Source: an uncultured Alphaproteobacteria bacterium (GTDB lineage Bacteria; Pseudomonadota; Alphaproteobacteria; Rickettsiales; UBA1997). From it: a DNA stretch of 12,446 nucleotides. The position numbers were made by a program, and so were the translations under genes. Under the pieces are notes generated by a model, which did not search any database, had not been told where the DNA came from, and was given only the letters and a program-made list of their open reading frames with translations. Positions 7,160 through 12,391 of this stretch are shown here, in pieces. Position 1 is the first letter of the stretch; each line of letters begins with the position of its first letter. The DNA lies in assembly GCA_903849835.1 (NCBI GenBank), contig CAINKA010000006.1, positions 1 to 12,446 of the forward strand. The letters run 5' to 3'.

Positions 7160-8305
7160 TTATCCCTGCAAAACCTTCAAATAATCCGCGAAAACAAAAA
7201 TTTTATTGCGTTTATTTTTGGTGATTTCTTTCAGAATTTTTTGCTTCACGAGTTTGGAAATTATTTTTTCGGTGGTGTTGTAGGTTTTTTTGATTTGCTC
7301 TTGGAGCTTGCTAATGCTGATTACGGGGGTTTTAAAAATAATTGTTAGAACTTTTTTTTGTTGCTCTTTGGCGAGGGAAGATTCTTCGCTGGCGAAAATT
7401 TTTTCCAGAATTTTTTGTTCGAGTTTTTCAATTTCTTGTGCTCTTTTGTGAGCGTCTTCGGCGCTTTCAATAATCGATTTTAAAAAGAATTTTACCCAAG
7501 ATTCAAAATCACCTTCAGACCGCACCTTGTCTAGCTTGACGTAATATTCGAAATGATTTTTTTTGAAGAAAAAAGACGGGTAAATTATTGGCGAAATTAG
7601 CAACTTGTCGGAGATTAAATTCAGCAGGATTAACAATCTACCGATGCGACCATTGCCGTCTAAAAATGGGTGAATGGTTTCAAATTGGACATGCGTCAAA
7701 GCCGCTCTGATCAAGGCTGGAAGTGAGTCGTCATTATTAATAAATTTTTCCAAATCAGAAATTAAATGCGGAACTTTTTGAGCAGTTGGCGGAATTAAAT
7801 TTCCGACTCGCACCGACTGCTGACGATATTTTCCTGGAGAAGCATGGCCGCCATTTTCGACGCTCATTAACGCTTTGTGCGCCGCTAAAATTACTCGCGA
7901 AACGATTGGCATTTTATCGTCAACAACCATTGCCATTGCTGCATCCAGAGCCTTTGAATAATTCAAAACCAGCTGCGTTTCCTTATCCGGTTTTTGCCCG
8001 TCAAGCCCGTGAGTTAGCACATCAAGCATCGTCGTATTTATCCCTTCAATCTCCGACGAAAGCAGCGCTTCTTTGATGACGTAAGCCTTCACAAATCTTT
8101 TGGTGTCTGGCAATCTTTTTGCCATCTCATTGAGCTGTCCAAGCGCTAACATGGCCTTGCCGTGAAGCTCGATAATTTCTGCGTCGAATTGAAATTGTGG
8201 ATTCTTTGGAGGAAGTGGGTCGGGAATAAAGTGAGAATTTTCACCCAATTTTTCGTAGGAACCGGTGATTCGAATTGGAGTTTTGGCGAGGGGTTTTGTG
8301 GTCAT
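7160..8305 (-). CDS. Fic family protein AMPylase with N-terminal inhibitory helix and C-terminal winged helix
   Basis: Fic proteins usually transfer AMP from ATP to a protein hydroxyl. This 381-residue protein has a Fic N-terminal domain (about 35-125) containing the inhibitory motif SSEIEG (83-88, consistent with (S/T)xxxE(G/N)), so it is expected to be self-inhibited (class II). Next are the flap PGKYRQQSVRVG (157-168) and the canonical catalytic motif HPFLDGNGRIGR (212-223) with all key residues (His212, Asp216, Asn218, Arg220, Arg223). A C-terminal winged-helix-like region (about 315-378) suggests DNA binding. The ATG at 8305 is preceded by CCCAAAAA rather than a Shine-Dalgarno. It heads the cassette with the zeta-like kinase and DUF2188 genes, 4 nt and 1 nt apart. 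Inverted TGAAATAAG sites upstream could be its own operator. Confidence 0.92.
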   Translation of the reverse strand: MTTKPLAKTPIRITGSYEKLGENSHFIPDPLPPKNPQFQFDAEIIELHGKAMLALGQLNEMAKRLPDTKRFVKAYVIKEALLSSEIEGINTTMLDVLTHGLDGQKPDKETQLVLNYSKALDAAMAMVVDDKMPIVSRVILAAHKALMSVENGGHASPGKYRQQSVRVGNLIPPTAQKVPHLISDLEKFINNDDSLPALIRAALTHVQFETIHPFLDGNGRIGRLLILLNLISDKLLISPIIYPSFFFKKNHFEYYVKLDKVRSEGDFESWVKFFLKSIIESAEDAHKRAQEIEKLEQKILEKIFASEESSLAKEQQKKVLTIIFKTPVISISKLQEQIKKTYNTTEKIISKLVKQKILKEITKNKRNKIFVFADYLKVLQG

Positions 8306-8319
8306 TTTTTGGGAAGAGT

Positions 8320-8358
8320 TTAATGAAATAAGAAACGAGATTCTGTTTTATATTTCAT
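8320..8358 (-). CDS. possible 12-residue leader peptide upstream of fic
   Basis: An ATG at 8358, preceded by AAGAGG at ideal spacing (5-7 bases), opens a 13-codon reading MKYKTESRFLFH then TAA, ending 14 nt before the fic ATG. It has a better ribosome binding site than fic itself. It could couple translation to fic or be chance in AT-rich DNA; one TGAAATAAG half-site lies inside it, so the conserved feature may be the DNA site rather than the peptide. Confidence 0.25.
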   Translation of the reverse strand: MKYKTESRFLFH

Positions 8359-8410
8359 ATTTACCTCTTGATTTGAAATAAGGAAGTGGATTTTTGCAGC
8401 TTATTTCAAA
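8324..8410. promoter_or_regulatory. candidate operator of the fic cassette (TGAAATAAG sites)
   Basis: TTTGAAATAAG (8372-8382) and its exact reverse complement CTTATTTCAAA (8400-8410) form a perfect 11-bp inverted repeat with a 17-nt spacer. A third TGAAATAAG half-site, in direct orientation, lies at 8324-8332. A direct TGCAGCTT repeat (8395-8402 and 8414-8421) overlaps the area. The sites lie 20-105 bases upstream of the fic start. The C-terminal winged helix of Fic makes autoregulation plausible; this is inference. I could not fix a -35/-10 pair with confidence. Confidence 0.5.
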
Positions 8411-8460
8411 AAATGCAGCTTTTTGACATCTTTTAGAAAGATCAATAATAGCCCGCTTAC

Positions 8461-8523
8461 GTCCTTGCGGACTACAGCGCGGCATCACGTTTCGCTGAGA
8501 GCTTCAGCACTAACGCGCTGTAG
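8461..8523. repeat. nested hairpins downstream of tRNA-Tyr
   Basis: CTACAGCGCG (8472-8481) pairs perfectly with CGCGCTGTAG (8514-8523). Inside lies GCTGA-GAGCT-TCAGC (8494-8508), and just outside GTCC-TTGC-GGAC (8461-8472). Together they make a cruciform-like structure after the 3' end of tRNA-Tyr. It has no T-run, so it resembles the hairpin-rich units near tRNA-Met more than a classic terminator. Confidence 0.7.
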
Positions 8524-8538
8524 CAAAGCGAAAGTGGA

Positions 8539-8624
8539 TGGTGGAGAGGGCTGGATTTGAACCAGCGAACGCTTGCGCGGACAGATTTACAGTCTGTTGC
8601 CATTGACCACTCGGCCACCTCTCC
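8539..8624 (-). tRNA. tRNA-Tyr (GTA)
   Basis: An 86-nt class II tRNA with encoded CCA (8539-8541). The acceptor GGAGAGG pairs with CCTCTCC, the D-arm is GGCCGAGTGG, the anticodon arm ACAGA-CTGTAAA-TCTGT gives anticodon GTA, a long variable arm (CCGCGCAAGCGTTCG region) is present as expected for Tyr, and the T-arm is GCTGG-TTCAAAT-CCAGC. It follows tRNA-Gly after 3 nt, so the two are transcribed together. Confidence 0.95.
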
Positions 8625-8627
8625 CCA

Positions 8628-8701
8628 TGGAGCGGGTGAAGGGAATCGAACCCTCACGGCCAGCTTGGAAGGCTGGAACTCTACCGTTGAGCTACACCCG
8701 C
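8628..8701 (-). tRNA. tRNA-Gly (TCC)
   Basis: A 74-nt cloverleaf with encoded CCA (8628-8630). The acceptor GCGGGTG pairs with CACCCGC, the D-stem is GCTC/GAGT, the anticodon stem-loop CCAGC-CTTCCAA-GCTGG gives anticodon TCC, and the T-arm is GAGGG-TTCGATT-CCCTT. It lies 25 nt after the stop of the thiF/moeB-like gene and 3 nt before tRNA-Tyr, so read-through transcription from the E1-like gene is possible. Confidence 0.95.
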
Positions 8702-8726
8702 ATGAAGTCAAAAAGAGCGCGCCCTT

Positions 8727-9521
8727 CTAAGAGTGGCAACAAATTTTGCAACTTGGATTTTTTTGCAATTTTACTTTGCGAAATTCGTTTTTTAGGAAAT
8801 CAAAAATCAAAATTTTTCCGACTAAACTTTCTTTTTCTCCCCCCTTTTCCCCCCCATTTTCCCCTTGACCAATTCCTAAAATTTCTTTTATTGCAGCAGT
8901 CGCTTGAAGTGCGCCAATTATACCTGCGACGGCTCCTAAAATTCCTTTTTCGGAAAGCGGGAGCGAGAAATTTTCATCAACAATGTTCGGATTAAAACAG
9001 GCGTAGCAGGGATTATTTTTCTCGTAGGATTTAAAAACGGAGACCTGTCCGCAGAAGCCTTTTACCGCAGCAAAAATTAACGGTTTTTTTTCTGCGTGAG
9101 CGATTTCGTTGATGATGAAACGCGTCGGAAAATTGTCGGTGGCGTCCAAAATAAAATCGTAATCAGCGACGATTTTTTTTAGAGTTTCGCGATTGGCACG
9201 CAGATCAAAAATTTTTAAATTTACGTCGGGATTTAGCGCCGAAATTTTTTCTTTCGCGCTTAAAACTTTTTTCTCTCCGAGATTTTTTTCGCTGTGGATC
9301 ACTTGGCGCTGTAGATTTGAAAGCTCAACGACATCATCATCAATCACGCCGATATTTCCGACGCCAGCAGCAGCGAGATAAAATAAAACTGGTGAGCCAA
9401 GGCCACCGGCACCGATCACTAAAACTTTCGCGCGCAGTAATTTTTCTTGGCCTTTCTCGGTAATTTCGGGAAGGATGGTGTTGCGGAGGTAACGTTGTTT
9501 TTGGTTTTCAGTTAGTTGCAT
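8727..9521 (-). CDS. E1-like adenylyltransferase of the ThiF/MoeB/HesA family
   Basis: Members adenylate the C-terminal glycine of a ubiquitin-like sulfur carrier (MoaD or ThiS) for molybdopterin or thiamine synthesis. The 264-residue product has the nucleotide loop GAGGLGSP (37-44), DDDVVELSNLQRQ (61-73) with the arginines that bind ATP, ATDNFPTR (127-134) with the catalytic Asp, and zinc-binding pairs CYAC (172/175) and CKIC (258/261). It begins at ATG 9521 in the family-typical way (LTENQKQRYLRNTILPEI). Two oddities stand out. The cysteine that usually precedes the xxxGxLG segment (MoeB Cys187/ThiF Cys184 position) is Leu189 here (LPLSEKGILG). A low-complexity linker GQGENGGEKGGEKES (218-232), encoded by G-runs, is inserted before the last strand. 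No partner moaD/thiS or other cofactor gene is nearby, so the sub-family stays open. Confidence 0.88.
   Translation of the reverse strand: MQLTENQKQRYLRNTILPEITEKGQEKLLRAKVLVIGAGGLGSPVLFYLAAAGVGNIGVIDDDVVELSNLQRQVIHSEKNLGEKKVLSAKEKISALNPDVNLKIFDLRANRETLKKIVADYDFILDATDNFPTRFIINEIAHAEKKPLIFAAVKGFCGQVSVFKSYEKNNPCYACFNPNIVDENFSLPLSEKGILGAVAGIIGALQATAAIKEILGIGQGENGGEKGGEKESLVGKILIFDFLKNEFRKVKLQKNPSCKICCHS
8839..8864. repeat. homopolymer C6/C7/C4 tract inside the E1-like gene
   Basis: On the plus strand there are runs C6 (8839-8844), C7 (8849-8855) and C4 (8861-8864) separated by T4 and ATTTT. On the coding strand these encode the Gly-Gly-Glu-Lys linker. A one-base slip would shift the frame and remove the last roughly 35-40 residues, including the second zinc cysteine pair. 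The G-rich strand might also fold as a quadruplex if the G7 run is split. Confidence 0.7.
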
Positions 9522-9531
9522 AAAAAATCGA

Positions 9532-9606
9532 TGTCATGCTGAGCTTGTTGAAGCATGATTCTAGGCACTGTACCCTGAATCATGCTTCGACAAGCTCAGC
9601 ATGACA
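9532..9606. repeat. long inverted pair of GAGCTTGTCGA palindromes
   Basis: A 30-base arm (9532-9561, starting TGTCATGCTGAGCTTGTTGA) and its complement (9577-9606) match at 29 of 30 positions across a 15-nt spacer; the one difference allows a G-T pair in one strand. Each arm is itself a small palindrome (TCATGCT/AGCATGA) with the same loop core as the copy at 5936-5960. It sits between the dut stop and the E1-like gene start, about 10 bases before the latter's ATG. It could act as a strong hairpin between the two genes. Confidence 0.85.
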
Positions 9607-9627
9607 GTGAGAAAAATTTAAAATTAC

Positions 9628-10071
9628 TTAAGCGCCCGTAGATCCAAACCCGCCAGCGCCGCGCACCGTCTCATCCAAATTCTCCACCTCAACAATTTCC
9701 GCTTGCTCATGCCGCGCGATCACGATCTGTGCGATCCGCATGCCTCTCGTGATTACAAAATCAACTTGCGAGTGATTAATTAAAATCGCGCAAACTTCGC
9801 CACGATAGTCGCTGTCAACGGTTCCCGGAGAATTCAAAACTGTAATTCCGTTTTTTAAGGCAAGGCCAGAACGTGGACGCACTTGGGCTTCGAAGCCTTT
9901 TTCGAGTGCGATTGAAATTCCAGTTTTCACCAATTTGATTTCACCCGATTTAATTGTGATTGGCTCATCAATGGCCGCGAGCAAGTCCATTCCTGCGCTG
10001 CCGGAGGTTTCGTATTTTGGCAAAGGGAGGTCTTTTCCGTTTTCTAGTTTTTTGATTTTGAGGATTGTCAT
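9628..10071 (-). CDS. dut: dUTP diphosphatase
   Basis: The enzyme hydrolyses dUTP to dUMP and pyrophosphate, keeping uracil out of DNA and supplying dTMP synthesis. It acts as a trimer in the cytoplasm. All five trimeric dUTPase motifs are visible: I SAGMDLLA (25-32), II RPRSGLALK (65-73), III GTVDSDYRGE (83-92), IV RGMRIAQIVIA (109-119) and V RGAGGFGSTG (137-146), the last closing over the active site. At 147 residues it matches the family. The frame is open to a GTG at 10110, but that extension enters a palindromic repeat and adds non-family residues; I choose the ATG at 10071 (MTILKIKKLENG). No Shine-Dalgarno is seen. It is divergent from petA across a 167-nt gap. Confidence 0.95.
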   Translation of the reverse strand: MTILKIKKLENGKDLPLPKYETSGSAGMDLLAAIDEPITIKSGEIKLVKTGISIALEKGFEAQVRPRSGLALKNGITVLNSPGTVDSDYRGEVCAILINHSQVDFVITRGMRIAQIVIARHEQAEIVEVENLDETVRGAGGFGSTGA

Positions 10072-10111
10072 TCGTTTTTTGATTAAGTTTTGAAAGTAAT
10101 TTCGAGGCACC

Positions 10112-10157
10112 CGTCATCGCGTTAGCGTGACCCCTCCTTATCAAGGAGGATGGGCGG
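10112..10157. repeat. palindromic repeat in the dut-petA gap
   Basis: CCTCCTT-ATC-AAGGAGG (10133-10149) is a perfect 7-bp hairpin with a 3-nt loop, next to CGC-GTTA-GCG (10118-10127). Flanking GTCATC and GATGAT bases make the outer part weakly complementary. The remaining 10158-10238 is AT-rich and should hold the petA promoter; TTGGTT then AAATAA at a 17-nt spacing (about 10172-10200) is a weak candidate only. Confidence 0.55.
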
Positions 10158-10238
10158 ATGATTTAAAATCTTGGTTGATAAATTCGCTTCCCCAAATAAA
10201 AAACGCGACTCTTTTTTTCCCAAAATTTTCCCAAAAAA

Positions 10239-10775
10239 ATGTCCGAACTTCCAAAGTCCGAATCTCCTCGGGACGAAAGTCGTCGTAAGTTACTGACGAC
10301 CACCGCCTACAGCGCAGCCGGCATTGGCGCGGCTTGCGCGATTTTGCCTTTCATCGACAGCATGAATCCGTCAAGCGATGTGCAAGCTCTGGCTTCGGTT
10401 GAGGTCGATATTTCCAACATCAGAATCGGCGAAGAAAAAAAAGTAATGTGGCGCGGCAAACCGATTTTCATCAAGCACCGCACCGCTGAAGAAATTGCTG
10501 CCGCACAAAAAGTTGAACTCGCTGAACTTCGTGATCCGCAAACCGACTCTGACCGAGTCAAGTCTGGCAAGGAAGAATGGCTCATCACCATCGGCATTTG
10601 CACGCATCTCGGCTGCATTCCAATCATGGGACAAGGTGAATTTAACGGCTGGTTTTGTCCGTGCCACGGTTCGCAATACGACACCTCAGCCCGCATCCGC
10701 AAAGGCCCCGCACCAAAAAATTTAGAAATTCCGCCTTACGAATTTTTGTCTGATACGAAAATTAAAATCGGGTAA
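10239..10775 (+). CDS. petA: ubiquinol-cytochrome c reductase iron-sulfur (Rieske) subunit
   Basis: This is the Rieske subunit of the cytochrome bc1 complex; its 2Fe-2S cluster takes an electron from ubiquinol and passes it to cytochrome c1. The 178-residue product begins with a charged segment and a Tat-like RRKLL (15-19), then a single membrane anchor (about 20-39, TTAYSAAGIGAACAILPFID), placing the soluble domain outside the cytoplasmic membrane. Cluster box I is CTHLGC (121-126) and box II CPCHGS (140-145): C121, H123, C140 and H143 bind the cluster, and C126-C142 form the disulfide. The ending RIRKGPAPKNLEIPPY is typical of alphaproteobacterial and mitochondrial forms. The ATG is preceded by CCCAAAAAA with no Shine-Dalgarno. 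petB follows after a 73-nt gap. Confidence 0.97.
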   Translation: MSELPKSESPRDESRRKLLTTTAYSAAGIGAACAILPFIDSMNPSSDVQALASVEVDISNIRIGEEKKVMWRGKPIFIKHRTAEEIAAAQKVELAELRDPQTDSDRVKSGKEEWLITIGICTHLGCIPIMGQGEFNGWFCPCHGSQYDTSARIRKGPAPKNLEIPPYEFLSDTKIKIG

Positions 10776-10781
10776 TTTTGA

Positions 10782-10841
10782 GTTGTCGGTTGTCGGTTGC
10801 CGGTCACCGACAACAGGCAACCGACAACAGGCAACTAACAA
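10782..10841. repeat. GTTGTCGG-type hairpin between petA and petB
   Basis: GTTGTCGGTTGCC (10789-10801) pairs perfectly over 13 bp with GGCAACCGACAAC (10816-10828) around a 14-nt loop. Short GGTTGTC/GACAAC units are repeated on both sides, so several alternative registers exist. The repeat fills almost the whole petA-petB gap, ending a few bases before the petB ATG. It may affect expression or mRNA stability between the two subunits. Confidence 0.8.
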
Positions 10842-10848
10842 CTAAGTC

Positions 10849-12096
10849 ATGACAAATCACATCCAAAACGATTTCGAAAAATCGGCGACGGAAAAATGCA
10901 AAATGTTGAAGTGGGTTAATGATCGTTTGCCGATTATTTCCACGCTTGAAAACACTTTGTTCAAACATCCTTACCCAAAAAATTTGAGCTATTGGTGGAG
11001 CTTCGGATCCATTGCCGGCATTGCTTTGATCGTGCAAATTTTGAGCGGACTTTTCCTCGCGATGCATTACGTGCCCAACACCAAAATGGCTTTCGACTCA
11101 GTCGAACACATCATGCGCGACGTAAATTACGGCTGGCTGATTCGCTACATTCACGCTGTCGGCGCCTCGATGTTTTTTGTCGCACTCTACGCCCACATCG
11201 CTCGCGGGCTTTATTACGGCTCCTACAAATCACCGCGCGAACTTTTGTGGTGGGTCGGAATCGTAATTTTTTTACTCTGCATGGCCACGGCTTTCATGGG
11301 CTACGTCTTGCCTTGGGGGCAAATGAGTTTCTGGGGCGCGACGGTAATTACGAATTTATTTTCGGCGATCCCTCTTGTCGGCGAATCAATCGTTTCGTGG
11401 CTTTGGGGTGGTTATTCCGTTGACAATCCAACACTGAATCGCTTCTTCGTCATTCACTTTTTGCTGCCATTTTTGATTGTCGGCGCGGTTTTGATTCACT
11501 TGGCTTCTCTTCACACTGTAGGCTCAAACAATCCTGCCGGCGTTGAAATTAAAACTAAAAAAGACGCGATTCCATTTCACCCTTACTTCACGATCAAAGA
11601 CATGGTGGGCTTCGCCGCTTTCTTTTTGGTCTTCGGATATTTTCTTTTTTTCTATCCGAATTCGCTCGGCCATCCCGACAATTACATCCAAGCCAATCCT
11701 TTGGTGACGCCTGCGCACATCGTTCCTGAATGGTATTTCTTGCCCTTCTACGCGATTCTAAGAGCTGTGCCTGACAAGCTCGGCGGCGTGTTGATGATGT
11801 TCGGCGCCATTGCTTTGCTTTTCGCTTTGCCATTTTTGGATCGCTCGCAAACCAAGTCCGGCGCCTATCGCCCGCTTTTCAAAAAAGTTTTTTGGCTATT
11901 CATTTTGAATTTTGTTTTCTTGGGCTGGCTCGGAAAATCTCCTGCGGAAGGCTGGTACGTCTGGGCTTCGCGCTTCTCCACTTTTTATTACTACGCTTAT
12001 TTTTTGATCATTTTGCCGCAATTGCCGAAGTTTGAGAAAACTTTACCGCTGCCAGAATCGATTGATGAACATTACCGGAGCAAGCATGGCCATTGA
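10849..12096 (+). CDS. petB: cytochrome b of the bc1 complex
   Basis: This membrane subunit holds both b-hemes and the two quinone sites of the bc1 complex. At 415 residues it is the undivided form (not split into b6 and subunit IV), with about eight membrane segments. Heme ligands are H102/H116 (RYIHAVG...YAHIARG) and H203/H217 (VIHFLLP...LIHLASL), both spaced by 13 residues, which is the bacterial/mitochondrial bc1 spacing rather than the 14 of b6. The Qo motif PEWY is at 293-296 and GYVLPWGQMSFWGATV at 151-166. The C-terminus (391-415) is a charged cytoplasmic tail. The ATG lies in the tail of the intergenic hairpin and has no evident Shine-Dalgarno. Its stop overlaps the MGMT-like gene by 11 nt, where petC would usually follow. 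Confidence 0.97.
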   Translation: MTNHIQNDFEKSATEKCKMLKWVNDRLPIISTLENTLFKHPYPKNLSYWWSFGSIAGIALIVQILSGLFLAMHYVPNTKMAFDSVEHIMRDVNYGWLIRYIHAVGASMFFVALYAHIARGLYYGSYKSPRELLWWVGIVIFLLCMATAFMGYVLPWGQMSFWGATVITNLFSAIPLVGESIVSWLWGGYSVDNPTLNRFFVIHFLLPFLIVGAVLIHLASLHTVGSNNPAGVEIKTKKDAIPFHPYFTIKDMVGFAAFFLVFGYFLFFYPNSLGHPDNYIQANPLVTPAHIVPEWYFLPFYAILRAVPDKLGGVLMMFGAIALLFALPFLDRSQTKSGAYRPLFKKVFWLFILNFVFLGWLGKSPAEGWYVWASRFSTFYYYAYFLIILPQLPKFEKTLPLPESIDEHYRSKHGH

Positions 12097-12385
12097 CTCA
12101 ATCAAACTTTACGAACTGCTAAAACAAATTCCGAAAGGCAAAGTTACAACTTACAAAGCCTTGGCCGATAAGCTGAGAACCAAAGGCTATCGCGCTGTCG
12201 GACAGATTGTCGGCAAAAATCCCAACGCACCGAAAGTGCCTTGCCACCGCGTGGTAAGAAGCGATGGCGGGCTTGGGGGTTATGCTTTTGGGATTGAAAA
12301 AAAGATTAAAATTTTGACGGCGGAAGGCGTGAAAATTAGCGACGGAAAGGTCGTCGATTTTGAAAAAAAATTTTACGAATTTTAA
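12086..12385 (+). CDS. small MGMT-domain protein with intact PCHR active site
   Basis: Family members remove methyl groups from O6-methylguanine by transferring them to a cysteine. The 99-residue product is essentially the C-terminal DNA-binding/active-site domain: a wing-helix start KGKVTTYKALADKL (17-30), the arginine finger region RAVGQ (36-40) and the active-site PCHRVV (52-57, Cys53). Because the cysteine is kept, it is not a typical alkyltransferase-like (ATL) protein, in which it is replaced by tryptophan. There is no N-terminal domain. The open frame starts at 12032, but the ATG at 12086 has GGAG 6-9 nt upstream and fits the family start, and it overlaps the petB stop by 11 nt. The ending (VKISDGKVVDFEKKFYEF) resembles archaeal small MGMTs as I remember them; transfer is possible but unproven. 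Confidence 0.85.
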   Translation: MAIDSIKLYELLKQIPKGKVTTYKALADKLRTKGYRAVGQIVGKNPNAPKVPCHRVVRSDGGLGGYAFGIEKKIKILTAEGVKISDGKVVDFEKKFYEF

Positions 12386-12391
12386 TAATGG

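Noticed and set aside
6240..8701. Integrated island with tRNA attachment-site duplication
   Set aside because: No copy of the tRNA-Tyr or tRNA-Gly 3' end is visible on the far side of the cassette and no integrase is present in the window.
8472..8711. 79-codon open frame across the two tRNA genes
   Set aside because: It covers tRNA-Tyr, tRNA-Gly and a hairpin; the tRNA cloverleafs explain the sequence.
12032..12085. Upstream start for the MGMT-like gene
   Set aside because: The extra residues overlap the petB C-terminal codons and are not family-like; the ATG at 12086 has a GGAG and fits.
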